A stretch of 62,000 nt of DNA. It comes from Symbiodinium natans. Taxonomy: Eukaryota; Sar; Dinophyceae; Suessiales; Symbiodiniaceae. Both the position numbers and the translations under genes were made by a program. Where the stretch lies: contig CAJNDS010002191.1 in NCBI GenBank assembly GCA_905221605.1, forward strand, positions 784,526-846,525, read 5' to 3'. Positions 1 to 11,389 of this stretch are shown here, in pieces. Within the stretch, counting starts at the first letter, position 1, and each line of letters starts with the position of its first letter. A model generated the notes under the pieces. It saw only the letters and a list, made by a program, of their open reading frames with translations, searched no databases and was not told the origin of the DNA.

Positions 1-66
1 CTGCTTTCAAGAGCGTATAGACCCTCTCCACTCATTCCTCCATCCCATCTCTTGAAGACGCCTAAG

Positions 67-177
67 CAAATCCATCCGAGATCCCGACGCCCTCGGGAAT
101 CGCAAGGAATGACCCGCCATCCCCCAGCGGACCCTACATCTTGAGTCAGGCTGCGGATATCGCAGCCAGAACACCAG
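67..177 (+). CDS. possible exon, unknown protein
   Basis: An open frame follows the TAA at 61-63 and runs to a consensus donor (CAG, then GTGAGC from 178). The peptide is balanced and ends ...YILSQAADIAARTP. No family is recognised. The upstream boundary is not visible, and the opposite strand is also partly open. Confidence 0.35.
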
Positions 178-689
178 GTGAGCACCCTGGCAAAGCCCCT
201 GCCTGGCGGCAGGGACACGTAGGTACCCGGGTTTCGATGATTTAGGGTTCTTATAGGGTTTAGGCTTAAGAGTTTAAGGTCTGTATGCCCTACAATGCCC
301 CCAAACCAAACGAAACGTGGGATCGGGCGTGGCGCCAGTCGGAAACAGGGTCGGGCGGGTGGCCTTTTTCGGTTGCGGGCATCGATTTTTTGGGCCAGAA
401 CCCTGTAAAACACCACAAACCCCATGAACCCTTCTTGCGTAAACCCGACGGAAGGCTCAAGGAAAGTGACCGATCGTCCCAGAACTGGCTGATCGAAGAA
501 GCCTCCGGTCGAAACTGGCCTCAAACCTCGCCGAAGTAACATAGGAGGGGCCTACAACGTTTCATCGCCGTAGGATTCTCATGTTGAGCAGTCTTCGCAC
601 ATGATAATTCTGTACAGTTCCATGGACTCATACGGACTCCAAGCCCGTACGGACTCCAAACCCGAAAGCTGCCCCCTCACCCAGCCCCC

Positions 690-830
690 CTAAAAACCCC
701 TAAAAACCCCTAAAAACCCTAAAAACCCTAAAAACCCTAAGAACCCTAAAAACCCTAAAAACCCTAAAAATCCTAAAAACCCTAAAAACCCTCAATTCTA
801 AAAACCCTAAAAACCCTAAAAACCCCATAA
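690..830. repeat. telomere-like tract, CCCTAAAAA variant
   Basis: Tandem CCCTAAAAA/CCCTAAAA units, C-rich strand on plus, with some decayed copies. This is a length variant of the CCCTAAA unit seen elsewhere in the window. Confidence 0.85.
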
Positions 831-2218
831 AGTCCATTGAAGCCCCGAGGCGGCTGCTGCCCAGGGGCGCAGGACGCAGTTCCGCCTCCCACCGGTACCA
901 GTCGTCGCTGGGATTCACGGTCCTTTCGGGATGCAGCCAAGAAGTCACTCTTAGGCTGCTTTTAGGGTTCTTCCTGAAATCTCTCCAGAAAGAGACTAGG
1001 ACATTGAGCAGCAAAAATGTCCTAGGCTTGGACTTCTCAGGCGGGCCATCACAGTGGTTGCAAGGATTTTGTCTGTTTCTGTCTCGGTCTCGGTCTCCGT
1101 CTCCGTCTCCGTCTCTATCTGACTCTGAATCAAAACCATCTTACTGTTAAGTCACGGGGCGGCCCGTGCTGTTTATGTAGGTCGCGGTCCCGTCTCCACA
1201 CGTGCTTGTAGAGGGAACGGCTGTGTTGCAACTTTTACCCGGCTGCAGAGTCTTCCCCTAAGCATGGGGAGACGATTTTTCCCGGCTCGGACAGGAAGCC
1301 CCTTCTTGCAGCAGAAAAGCCGCAAAAATGGTACCCTCTTCTTTGGTTTGTTTTTGGGGGCGAGGGGCGAGGGGGGGAGTCGGAGGGGGAGGGAGGGGGG
1401 AGGGACGGGCCACTCGTGGGGGTTTGTACACCCTGGCCATCTTGTCCGCAGGTTCCTTGTTGTGCAGACCGCACAATCCGCAACTACTTGTTTGCAACTG
1501 GAATCTGACATAGGGCCTTGGGGCGTCTACGTGCTTTATAGATGAGGCTTGGGGGGGGATTGCCTTAAAATTCCTAAACCTCGCAATCTCCACCACCCCC
1601 CCCCCCCCCCCCCTACAAAATGCAGCAGCAAAACCCGCAAAAGAATACAAAAGCCTTCCAAACCCCTCAAACTGAGAAGCCGGAATTAGGGTTTTGGCTT
1701 TGGCCCTTTAGTCTAGGCGCCTGCAATCCCTCCCCTCCCCCTCCCCCTCCCACCCCCCACCCTGCCCTCCGAGTCCAGAAGTCGCGTTCCAACTGCATGA
1801 GCTGCGCGTTTTGCGGCCCGAGCTTCCTTAGAGGACGGCCATCATGAAACCCCTTTACTCCATGAAACCCAAGGGCCAAGACTTCAGAACCCTCTGAAGA
1901 TGGTATAAGGGACCATACTCAGGGACCACGCAACCTCCCTTAGACGATAGGGCTAACAAAGTCTGGGGGTTTCAGGCTTAGGGCAGGCGCGGGGTCTCTA
2001 TCTCCGTGTCCACGCGCACCTAGCCATGCTCGGGTGACACGTGAAAGGTCAGATTTCTGAAAGGTACGGGGCACCACATTAAGACTTCAGGGTGTTGATT
2101 CCCCCTCCCCCCCCCGCTACACTGCCTTGCTTAGGAGTTCTCAACAGGTAATGAGAGGGAACCGAGCACCTTCACCTTCCCCTCCCCCCTATGCAATCGC
2201 CCTTGGTAGGTACTTTAC

Positions 2219-2378
2219 CTGCCGAAGCTGCTTTCAGGTAAATAAAGGGCAGCAGGGCTTGGCTTCGAGATGAGTGGCTTCATCTCCTGCGACTCCATAT
2301 CGTTCATCTCACTCCACGCCTGCCACTCCCTCCGCAGCCGCTTCAGGGTCATGGCAGCAGGGTGCAGCGCAGGAGTCC
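2219..2378 (-). CDS. possible exon, unknown basic/helical protein
   Basis: On the minus strand an open frame runs from an AG acceptor (2380-2379) to a canonical donor (GGCAG, then GTAAAG at 2218). The peptide is rich in charged residues (MTLKRLRREWQAWSEMNDME...), which is unlike chance translation of GC-rich DNA. No family is recognised. The plus strand is also open here, so strand choice rests on composition and the donor. Confidence 0.4.
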
Positions 2379-2703
2379 CTATTTAGGGGCCCTTAGTACA
2401 ACGCCAGGCCTCAGGAAGTCACGGCTGAAGTGGGGGAACCATTGCTTAGACCCCTCCTACTGTCAGACCTCACTGCCCATTGCGACGCGCACGTCAGTTC
2501 CGGGAGCAGCTTTGCATGCTTGAACAACTCTGCAGATGCTTGGCTTTCAAACCCCCAAAAGCAAGCCACATGCCAAAGGATGGGTTGGGGTTCTAAGTCG
2601 GGCTAGGGGTGTTACAAAGGTTTAGCCGGCGAGGCTTCAAACCTCGACACATACCTGGAATATGCACTTGTCACTTAACTCTTCATGCCTCCTTTTTTTG
2701 CAG

Positions 2704-2809
2704 GTCTCCGCATGCCATCTACAGCCCGCGTCAGAGGGGCAGCTGCCCCGCGGGGTCCACGAGCGGGCTACGCCGGAGGCCCTGGCAGCTGGGCGGATCC
2801 TTGGCCGCG
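2704..2809 (+). CDS. possible exon after a strong 3' splice site
   Basis: A long T tract ending TTTTTTTGCAG (to 2703) is the best-looking plus-strand acceptor in the left part. The frame that follows (VSACHLQPASEGQLPRG...) stays open to near 2835. The donor is a guess (GTTTCAG at 2810). No family is recognised. Confidence 0.3.
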
Positions 2810-3410
2810 GTTTCAGACGTGCGATATAGGCGGGCCTTAAGATGCCTTCTAGTAATTAGAATAGGGTTTGGGGGGGGGTTATTATAGTCTAAATCCCCGA
2901 AAGCACCCTCTCTCTGTCCTCTGCTTTCTTTTGCAAGGGGTTTTGGGTCTGTCTTTCTTTGGCGAGAGGAGGTGGGGGCTGCGGCTGGCATCCTAGCCCG
3001 TGACTCTCTCTCGCTCTCTCTCTTCTTTCGCTCTTCTGTCTTCTCTCTCTCGTGCCCCTTAACAGGAAGCCCCCACCCCAACAGAACCCAATTGCGGACC
3101 CTAGAGTACCAGAAGCCCGGGCGCCACCCACTCCAAGTTGAAGGGCGGACTCGCAGAGGACGTGTACCACTCCTGCTGTCCAGGGGACTCCCGGCTTGGG
3201 TCGTTGAAATTCCAAAGTTGGGGTTTCGGGTTTAGGGCTTCGGGGCTATTTTTTGAAGGGGGCTCTTAGGGACTTTTGGGGGGGCTCAGCGCTCAAACCA
3301 GTCATAGGGAGTGGCATTTTGAAGGGCTGAGGGCCTCGAGTCCAGCAACCCCAAGACGAGGACATCCATGTCTCGCAGCTCGGCACCGTGAAGGATTTGA
3401 ACATACTTGG

Positions 3411-3512
3411 GAGGCTGTCAAAACTATGATCCTTTTTGGGGTACTGTACCCTAAACATCAGGTGCCGTATTATAATGGGGATCCAAAAAGGAACCATAAT
3501 TTTGACAACCAC
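3411..3512. mobile_element. MITE-like inverted-repeat element, family 1 copy A
   Basis: About 100 bp with imperfect terminal inverted repeats: GAGGCTGTCAAAACTATGAT on the left and the complement of ATAATTTTGACAACCAC on the right. The whole element aligns with the reverse complement of the copy at 8316-8417, including the shared interior GGATCC and GGGGTAC. No coding capacity. It is a miniature inverted-repeat DNA element, superfamily unknown. Confidence 0.65.
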
Positions 3513-4001
3513 TTAACAGAACCCTTCTTGGTTCCGTCCATGGCTTTGCCTGAAGACCGTCCAGCCGCTACATATCCGCTTCAGCACCTGTTAATGCCCC
3601 AAACCCACTCCTTGTACTCTGCGATGCTCATTTCCACCTGCAGCGACATGTAGATTCACCTAAACGCACGCGGCAGCCTGGACAGAACACCGCCAAAACA
3701 GGCCCGATCAAGCAAGGTGCTGCTGGTGGCGAAGTTTCCGCCCCCAAAAGCTGGGGGTCCTGCAAGATATTCTACTGGCTTATAAACATAGAAGGTTCAT
3801 CAGGTCCTACAACACATGGAAAATTGAAACCCTGTCTAGGCCAAACCCAGAAAAGAAATCACCTCAACCCCATACCACCCTAGAACCATGCCTTGAGGCC
3901 TTTACCATGGGGGGGGGCCGCTTGGTATTTCCCTGGCGCCTTGGCGAACAGCTGCTCCTCATTTGCAGCGGCGGAGCGCCTCGATAGTCGCTCGCCGGCT
4001 T

Positions 4002-4070
4002 TGGGGTTTTTAGGGTTTATAGGGTTTATAGGGTTTATAGGGTTTAGGGCTTGGATTTAGGGTTAGGGTT
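4002..4070. repeat. telomere-like tract, TTTATAGGG variant
   Basis: Tandem TTTATAGGG units grading into TTTAGGG. It lies immediately upstream of the acceptor of the exon at 4075. Confidence 0.85.
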
Positions 4071-4074
4071 GCAG

Positions 4075-4206
4075 CAACGCCAGGAGCCCTTGCTGGTGGA
4101 GCAGGGCCGGGGATGCAAGAAGGAAGTGATGTCAGCCCAAAGAACATCGGGCCTGTCTTCTGCGAGAGGTGCGAACAATACGTGATCCTGTACAACAATC
4201 ACAAAG
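4075..4206 (+). CDS. possible exon, CxxC-containing protein
   Basis: After the acceptor GGGTTGCAG (ending 4074) the plus strand is open and gives a plausible peptide ending ...NIGPVFCERCEQYVILYNN, with a CxxC pair that could bind metal. The donor is not certain; several GT sites lie near 4200. No family is recognised. A telomere-like tract abuts the acceptor. Confidence 0.45.
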
Positions 4207-5270
4207 GAGTCCCATCTCCAGTGCGGGCTCTTCCTCCCAGCATTTAGGGGGTATATGGTTGATGTGCTCCGGAGTATAGGGTGAGACTCAGTTGGTGTTC
4301 AGCTGACTGTGAGAACGCATGATCCGGCTTGGAGGGTGATTAGGTGCTCATTGAGCAGCTGGATGGGCGGCTCGCCTCGACGCGCCGCCCGTTTATTCGA
4401 TATCGCCGCTGTCTCATCTAGGTGCGGGCGTGGCCTTGAGATGCCTTGAGGGTTTCAAGGGTGGGGCTTTCAGCGCAGCACACAAGGTTTTGGGGCCCGA
4501 CATGGGAAATCGAGCTCTGGTCCAGGCCCGCGTGCATTCTGTAATCAAAATCGCGCTCGGAGTCCTTGAGGAAAGTGGATGGGACTGGAGCGACCCAGTC
4601 TCGGAAACCCTTATTTGTTTTTGAGAGGAAAAATGGTTCGGGATGAAACCCATCTTTGTTACCAGGCAATCCGGAAGGTGATCTATTGAAGATACTGAAA
4701 TCTTGTATATCCAAAAGAATCTAGGGCTCGCTGCAAGCAAAGGATGTTACGAGGCTTCTCAAGGCTTCACCGCCTGAAGGGCAAACGTTTAGGGTTCAAC
4801 GTGTCAGGCCCTGAGAGTACACTGTTCCAAAGGCCAGAGCGCTCTTCAAGTGGAGGCTGAGACGGCATCTTAGTCCGTCCACTCCTGTCTAGGGCAAATT
4901 AGAACGAAACCACCTTGACTTTCGAAAAGTGAAAGCTGCATCGACAGGCTTGCCATTAAACTCAGCACACGTAGTGGACGCCTCGTTTCAATTCGTTTTA
5001 CCTGGACTGACATGATCCTGGGCAGGTATTGGTGCCACTGGGACAGGTCCTCCCTCTCAAAATTCTAGACGCATCCCAGGATCCACCCAGGCAAAAAGGG
5101 GCCATTCGGCTATTGACAGCAAGTGCCGTTCCTAGGGCTTATACGTAGATATACAAACGATACCTACTTGAGGGTCTAAAGTCTACCCACACAGTACCAT
5201 CTGTTTTTGTGATGTTTTTGTGTATGATACCTGCTTCAGGCTATTTGCAACCGTAGGATTTCCCCGAGAC

Positions 5271-5359
5271 CCTCGGCCCCAAGGCTGGCGCCAGTCTGGC
5301 CCGAGTACCGATGCAGCCAGCGGCCGCAGGTCGTAAGCGCAACGGAAATGCCCGGTGTC
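5271..5359 (-). CDS. possible short exon, unknown
   Basis: On the minus strand, acceptor CTTTACAG is followed by 89 open bases (DTGHFRCAYDLRPLAASVLG...) and a GT donor at 5270. No family is recognised. The call rests on splice signals at both ends plus composition. Confidence 0.35.
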
Positions 5360-6110
5360 CTGTAAAGGTGGTTTCAGCCTAAAAAAAGGCTAGGGGTTCG
5401 GGGCAAAAAGGGCGTTAAGCCAAGGTTGGGCGGTTGGCTTCAGTTTAGCGTGCAAGAGGGGGTCCAGATTTGTTTTGGTTTGCCTGCTGCCTCCACGGGG
5501 CTGCCTGTGAAGGTAGACGCTCACACAGGCCTTCTAAGGAACGCATCCTGGCATTGTTTTTGGGGAGCTAGGTTGAAGTGCTTGGGTCCCCTTCTTCCGC
5601 TGAGCCCAATGTCCTACGTGATTCCTCCCTTTTTCCAAGAAAGGTCCAAAACTCATCTTGCCGATCATGGTGACCAAGCCTCCAACCCTTACCGCGGATC
5701 CTAGTCCAAGAACCCGCATGTCTGGCCTCAAGTGCATGAGCATGGGGCAGCCCATCCAGAGCCAGGTCGGGCGTTCGCGCGTGAAGGATTACGCCGCCCT
5801 CGGCCTACGGGAAGTTTGCAAAATTCAGCGCTCACTAGACAACCTTGTTCTGCCTTGCAGGCCTGGGGGCCCGAAGCCCTGTATTCCAATAAATGGGCGG
5901 CAGGATGCTACCGAAGGGAGCACCCCCAACGAGACTGCGGACAAGGGCAAAGAGCTTGAAAGCAGAGCTGAAGTCGGAATCCAGGAAGAAGGGCGCCCTT
6001 CTTTGTCCAACCGAGCATATGAAGGAGAAAGCACGTCGGCAACATAAAGGAGTAACGGACCACTGAAATTCCTACAGCAGTTGAGGGTCCCACAGTTGCG
6101 ATCTCTTAAC

Positions 6111-6284
6111 CTCTGGGCGCCTGCAAGGCCCCGGCTGCGGCAGAAAAGCCTCCGCCGCCCCCCAGGATGAGCACGTTGGAGGTGGCGATGTAATCCAGGT
6201 CCCGCCTCAGGATGCCGGCAACGTGGGTGCGGAAGGGAGAGGGGCATTTGAAGGTGGCCTCATAGTGGGCATGGATCCCCACGG
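6111..6284 (-). CDS. exon with Rossmann-like glycine motif
   Basis: On the minus strand, acceptor TTCTCCAG is followed by 174 open bases and the donor AG, then GTTAAGAG at 6110. The peptide reads like a real protein and its end, SNVLILGGGGGFSAAAGAL, resembles the glycine-rich beta-alpha turn that binds FAD or NAD(P) in many oxidoreductases. The rest of the gene is not located. Function beyond a possible dinucleotide-binding fold is inference. Confidence 0.5.
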
Positions 6285-6749
6285 CTGGAGAACACTAACC
6301 CCCGGGCCCTACGAACCCTAAACCGAAACAATTCATCAAAGGGGTCGGGCATTAAGAGGAGGAGATCAAGCCCTACATCGAGTGGTAGTAGGTAGGGTGC
6401 GCACGGCGGCCTTTTCCTTCCGAGGGTGTGCCCTTTGGCAGATAACGTCTGTACAGGTGCTGCAGTCCAAAGTGTATGTTCATGGTGTCGTGCAGAGTGT
6501 CGTATTAACATGACCTTCAGCCTTCACCTGTGGAATACAACAGCTAGATCGCAAGCACTGAGCTTGAACAACTAAACTCTCTACCCACCAAAGCATGTGC
6601 ATCCATTCTGTTCGTTGAAGACCCGAAACCCTAAACCCTAAACCCTAACTTCGCGCTTTCTCAATTCGTCGTCCAGGTTGTCGAGGTGGTCGGCAGCGTG
6701 GTAGTTGCGAGAGGCAGGCTGCCGGGCCTTGCGGCTTTTAGGGCGCTTG

Positions 6750-6838
6750 GACCCTATAACCCTATAAACCTATAACCCTATAACCCTATAGCCCTATAAC
6801 CCTATAACCCTAAAACCCTAAAACCCTATAACCCTACT
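6750..6838. repeat. telomere-like tract, CCCTATAA variant
   Basis: Tandem CCCTATAA units with a few CCCTAAAA units. Another length and sequence variant of the interspersed telomere-like repeat. Confidence 0.85.
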
Positions 6839-8315
6839 TACTGACGAGGGCTTGAGTTTAGGCTTTGATTTCTGCCACCCGCCTAGCTTCATCGCCATTC
6901 GCAATCCGGCTGCTGCAGATTGGTGATGGCACCGATGCTGCTCCTCCATGTGCCTAGCGATGCGCGGTTGTTTTATCCATCTCTTCCACGGCAATAAAGG
7001 TCTTACCCCAAACCCGAAACCCTAAATCAGCTTAGATTTTGGGACGTGGTTTCTGGGGCTGTAAGAAGAATTCTTGCATCCCAACCCAGCGACCTCGCGG
7101 ATTGCAGGTTGGGTGGTGCTGAGTTTGCCGAGCATAGCCAGGAAGGAAGGTGATGCTGGGAGTCGGCTCGCGAGTACCTGGGCCGGGTCGAAGAGTTTCC
7201 AGCGAACGGTATGCCCGTAAAACAAAAGGGGCTTAGAATCTTAGCAGTCTTAGCACGAACAAATCTTACAGGATCCACAGGCAAAACCGCAAACTGAGCC
7301 CTCAACCTAAGCTGGAGCTTGCAAATCATGAGAAACAACTCAACAACCATCAGCAAGCCAAAGTTGCCGGGTCTCTCCGCGGAAGTCTGCCTCCATCTGG
7401 ATTGGTCAGCACGCGGTGTGGAGGAGCTTCCCGACGTCGGACCCCAAATCCCTTACACCCTGTAAAGCCCTACGACGAGAAGAAGCGCAATCCCTGGGCG
7501 GCTTCCACAGCAGCCCGGCGAAGGAGCTGGCGCAAGGGGCCTCGTTCAATTGCCGACTTTGGGGGGTTTCGGGTTTAGAAGGCTTAGGGTTTGGGGTTGA
7601 GGATTTAGGGTTTGTAGGGCTATTCAAAGGTTGGGCCCCCCGAAGAGTTCCCTGAGCACACTCCACTGTGCCCCCCCTTAGATCCCTTAAGGGATCTTTG
7701 ACAGAAGTCCCCGAAGCCCAAGGGCTTTGGGAGTTCAGGGTTAGAAGTGTAAAACAGTTCAGGGTGTCGAGCTGCCTCAGCCGGAAAAGCGCAAGCAGGT
7801 ATACCATTGTCACCGCCCCCCGGGGTTCCCTCGATTTGTGCGCTGGGGGGCCCTGGGCGCTGTGAACTCGCCGTGAATCTCTAGGACTGGAGAAACACTC
7901 AAAAACCTGTACTGCACATGGCCTCAACGCCTTCTTGACGGTCAGTTGGGCAGATCAAAAACCCAGGGGGGGGGGGGGGGGGGGGGGGGGGGGCCATCCT
8001 CATCCGTATCCCTGCTATCCCGTGCAGAAATCCCCATCTCCCAACCTCTAGACGACCCTAGTGCGGCATTGTCTGGAAACAAGGGGACGACCCGAGCGCT
8101 GGGTGGTGCAGAGGGGAGTTCGGCTGTCTTCCGTTGCTTAGGTTGGCCCCCTCGGCCCCTGGGAGCTAAGAGGTCGTGCTGGCCCATGTCAGCTTTGAGT
8201 TGCTTATAGGGATGCTGGAGGCAAACTTGCAGCTGTGAAAAAATACCAGCTTTCGACTCCCCAATCCTGCGTCTACAATCCGTAAACTCAGTATAACCTT
8301 GTGTAATGACTACAT

Positions 8316-8417
8316 GGGTGGTTGTCAAAGATATAGTCCCTTTTTGGATCCCATTCTAATAGGGCACCTAATATTTTGGGTACCCCAAAAAGGGATTATA
8401 GTTTTTGACAGCCACCC
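8316..8417. mobile_element. MITE-like inverted-repeat element, family 1 copy B
   Basis: Terminal repeats GGGTGGTTGTCAAAG and the complement of TTTTTGACAGCCACCC flank about 70 bp. The interior holds GGATCC, AGGGCACCTAA and GGGTACC, the mirror image of copy A at 3411. The near-palindromic ends CATGGGTGG and CCACCCATATG leave the exact target duplication unclear. Confidence 0.7.
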
Positions 8418-8429
8418 ATATGAGGCCAT

Positions 8430-8524
8430 TGATCGTCAGTCAAAGGACGGATGGCCCGGCCGGCATCTGCAGAGGAAGCCGCGGTGTCTAGGGTCAGGAT
8501 GTTGGCCGCGCAGGTCCTGTCAAG
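8430..8524 (-). CDS. PPR-like exon
   Basis: Acceptor CCCACTCAG (minus strand) precedes an open frame with ANILTLDTAASSADAGRAI, which resembles helix A of a PPR unit. The conserved intron motif GGCGGGTGGCAAA lies about 30 bases upstream of this acceptor (8548-8570). Confidence 0.45.
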
Positions 8525-9127
8525 CTGAGTGGGTTCAGCTCCGGTTGTTTTTGCCACCCGCCTTGCTGAAGCTTAGGGTATAGGGTTTATAGGGTTTAAG
8601 GTTAGGGTCGTTCAACCCAAATGTACTCCAACTACAATGCGGTTGAAGTCGTGAACACTGTTCAAACCCGAACGGGGCGTCGGAGGGTCTGAAGTTTGGG
8701 CGCATGTCGCCTGCTGATTCGTAACCCACCCAACCCCCCCCCCCCCCCCCCGGCCCACACAATTACTTTTCCATGGAGCCATTCAGCGTTAAGGCTCTGA
8801 GCGGGCAACGATTTGCACTTATGCAGGATACATGTCGAATCGGAGGTCTACACCAACCTCCTGCATCCTACATCTTGACTTAACAGTGGGACCGGAAGAC
8901 ACGAAATCAACTTAAGCCCTGAACCCTAACCTACAGCCGGCAAAGCCAACGGTCCCGCCAGACAGCTTGCCCAAAAAAAACACGACGGCTTCAGCCCGAG
9001 ACACTTGTTCAAGCAAGTCCAAAGAACAGGTGTCCCAAATCACTGTTCCCACCGATGCTTCCTGGGTCTAGGGCCAAAGCTTAGGGTTTAGGGCTACTGA
9101 GGCTCACCTCCCTAGCCGAACTGGGAC

Positions 9128-9217
9128 CCACTGGCGCCCCCAGCGCTCCTCCGGCTCATGGCTTCCATCAAGGACCTGCTTCTTGGTTTGGGTGAAGAGC
9201 GCTGGGATGCCAAGGGT
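9128..9217 (-). CDS. exon of unknown protein
   Basis: The minus strand has acceptor AACCTGCAG followed by 30 in-phase codons (TLGIPALFTQTKKQVLDGSH...) rich in charged residues, then TGG and GTCCCAG as a possible donor. A telomere-like CCCTAAA stretch precedes the acceptor. No family is recognised. Confidence 0.45.
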
Positions 9218-9593
9218 CTGCAGGTTTCGGGTTTTAGGGCTTTCGGGTTTAGGGTTCGGGGTTTTGCTTAACTCGTACTTTCTCAGGCCAGGCTAGCTGA
9301 ACAGGGCCCAACAGCCACCACGCTCGCCCGGGACCCGACCAACCGGAAGTCCCAGGTCGAGTCAAAACGCGAAAGAAGGTGCCGGAACGTCCATTTGTTC
9401 CACTGCCCAACATCCCCATATGCCTAGTCACAGTCTAGTTGCTTTCGGTTGCAGCACACTAGTTACTTGCATGCCCCCAACTACTTGCGTGCCTCCCTCA
9501 CCTGTGTTGGCCCGAGATGATGCTTGCAAGCTTGCCGAGCTTTACGCTAACATTACGCGTGCGCACACGAACATGGGTGCGGACTCTGACTTC

Positions 9594-9700
9594 CAGGCCC
9601 CCGGACACGATCTGCCGCCACGCGCTCGCTCCATGGCAGGCCGCGGCTACAGCGTTGTAGGTGACGATGTCGGCCGCAAGTCGCCTCGTCCGGCTCAGGG
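9594..9700 (-). CDS. PPR exon
   Basis: After acceptor TTCCCAAG the frame contains LAADIVTYNAVAAACHGASA, a good PPR helix A (D-I-V-T-Y-N) running into helix B. PPR proteins bind organellar RNA in sequence-specific fashion. Only this one unit is visible here. The 209-codon plus-strand frame overlapping it is treated as antisense. Confidence 0.55.
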
Positions 9701-10014
9701 CTTGGGAACAAGGGAGGGCGAGGCTCTGCGGGCCGAGGAACGAGGAAGAAATCACGAGAGAAGAGACGAGAGAAGAGCCTGCGGTCTCAGCCCACTGTGG
9801 GCCAGAGCTCCAGCTTTAGGGTGTGCACGTGTGGAACTTTTAGAGAGTGGTAAGGTTTGCAGGGGCCCCAAGAAGATTTTGGGCAGCTCTCCTTTTTGGG
9901 GGGCTCTACTAGCAAACTCCGAACGGGTGCCTGGAGCAAATCTCGCCCAGGATAAGAAGCGACAGCGGCCAGAGATGAGCCTGGTGCCCCACTTGAGGGG
10001 TGATTCTCAAACCA

Positions 10015-10103
10015 GTTTTATAAGAACCCCCCCAAAAAAAGGAGGATAGTACTCCCCATTATAAGGAGGAATATGCTTTTATTTTGTCTGGGAACTTAAG
10101 CAA
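10015..10103. mobile_element. MITE-like inverted-repeat element, family 2 copy A
   Basis: Imperfect inverted ends TATAAGAACCCCCCC and the complement of GGGAACTTAAGC enclose an A/T-rich core with GGATAGTACTCCCCATTA. It aligns along its length with the copy at 26413-26503. Confidence 0.5.
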
Positions 10104-10437
10104 ATAATAGTTTTGGAGAGGCTCGGGTGAGAGGCTCGGGGAAGTTTTCTGAATTCGTCTGTGCTTCCGAAGTGTAGCAGTTTAGGGAATCCATGAATTC
10201 AGGGTTTGTTGGTGCTTGGCTTTGAGGCACTGAGCCTCCCCCACCCGCCTTGCCACATGCTCCCAAAAGGCCGCCAAAGGTCACAACCTCAAAGCAGATC
10301 AGGGTTAAGGGCTTACATTATCCACCTACATAGAACCCCCTTCAAGGGACTTCGGCGAAAAAGGAAGAGCCACCAGTCGCTGCACCCGTCAGCTTCGCAG
10401 AGATAGAACCGAGGTTGATGGTTCAAGGCACCCGTAC

Positions 10438-10438
10438 C

Positions 10439-10497
<59 letters not shown>

Positions 10498-10540
10498 GCA
10501 CGCATAGCCCCCCCCGAAAGGAAGGCCGCCCCGAGGGGCG

Positions 10541-10577
<37 letters not shown>
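10438..10577. repeat. two CT microsatellites
   Basis: Long (CT)n arrays at about 10438-10497 and 10543-10577, separated by a GC-rich spacer. Open frames across them (RERERE or SLSLSL) are repeat artefacts. Confidence 0.95.
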
Positions 10578-10579
<2 letters not shown>

Positions 10580-10742
10580 GCATTCGAAACGTCAAGCAAA
10601 ACCCTTAATCTCTGTGTCCCGTGCACTTACTGGGTTGCTGTCACAGGAACTTGAAAAACAAGTTATCAAGTCCTATATCTCATGGAGATATACATACGAG
10701 ACCTACATGTGCAATCTATGGTTGATTGATGGACAAAGAAGT

Positions 10743-10972
10743 CCCTAAAACCCTAAAACCCTAAAACCCTAAAGCCCTAAAACCCTAAAACCTTAAAACC
10801 CAAAAACCCAAAACCCAAAAACACCCTAAAACCCAAAAAAAACCTAAAACCCAAACAAAACCTAAAACCCAAACAAAAAACCTAAAACCCTAAAACCCTA
10901 AAACCCTAAAACCCTAAAACCCTAAAACCCTAAAACCCCAAACCCTGGCCTTAAACCCTAAACCCTAGACCG
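10743..10972. repeat. telomere-like tract, CCCTAAAA variant
   Basis: The largest CCCTAAAA array in the window, with decayed CCCAAAAA units in the middle and CCCTAAA units at its right end. Confidence 0.9.
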
Positions 10973-10984
10973 TAGCTGCAACCC

Positions 10985-11078
10985 TAAAAGCGAGCACAAG
11001 CCAGCTGAGGGCCGGCACGTCTGGCTGCAGCGTCGTGGCCTGAAGCGCCATGCCGACAGCCAGTGCCTCATGGTGAGC
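10985..11078 (-). CDS. degenerate PPR exon
   Basis: Minus-strand frame AHHEALAVGMALQATTLQPD follows the PPR pattern (A-x-x-x-EALAL...M...L-x-P-D). It sits between two telomere-like arrays. Confidence 0.4.
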
Positions 11079-11090
11079 AAGCCATGTATG

Positions 11091-11158
11091 GGTTTAGGGT
11101 TTAGGGTTTAGGGTTTAGGGCTTAGGGCTTAGGGCTTAGGGCTTAGGGCTTAGGGCTT
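11091..11158. repeat. telomere-like tract, TTTAGGG and GCTTAGG
   Basis: Four TTTAGGG units followed by six GCTTAGG units. A point variant has been amplified in tandem. Confidence 0.9.
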
Positions 11159-11389
11159 TTTTTTTCACTTCTGCACAGCTGGGGCGAATCCACATCGCAG
11201 GGCGATTACGAGGTGCGACTGGCGTACTAACCGACCATCGTCCACGTAACATAAACAAAACACACAAACCTTATCAATATAGTCCACAACAACCATGGAC
11301 TCCTGTCGTTCGGGCGTTCCTGCTCATGCAGGGGTTTCCTGACTTTGGCTGGCCTTCTCCTCCATTCTTCGAACAGGCAGCCCCTAAGC

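Noticed and set aside
1173-1650. Several overlapping frames in C/G-rich DNA
   Set aside because: Low-complexity Pro/Gly translations of C and G runs.
4430-4740. Overlapping protein-like frames on both strands
   Set aside because: Neither strand has convincing splice sites or a recognisable motif; cannot choose.
9420-10049. 209-codon plus frame
   Set aside because: Overlaps a minus-strand PPR exon and runs into a MITE-like element.
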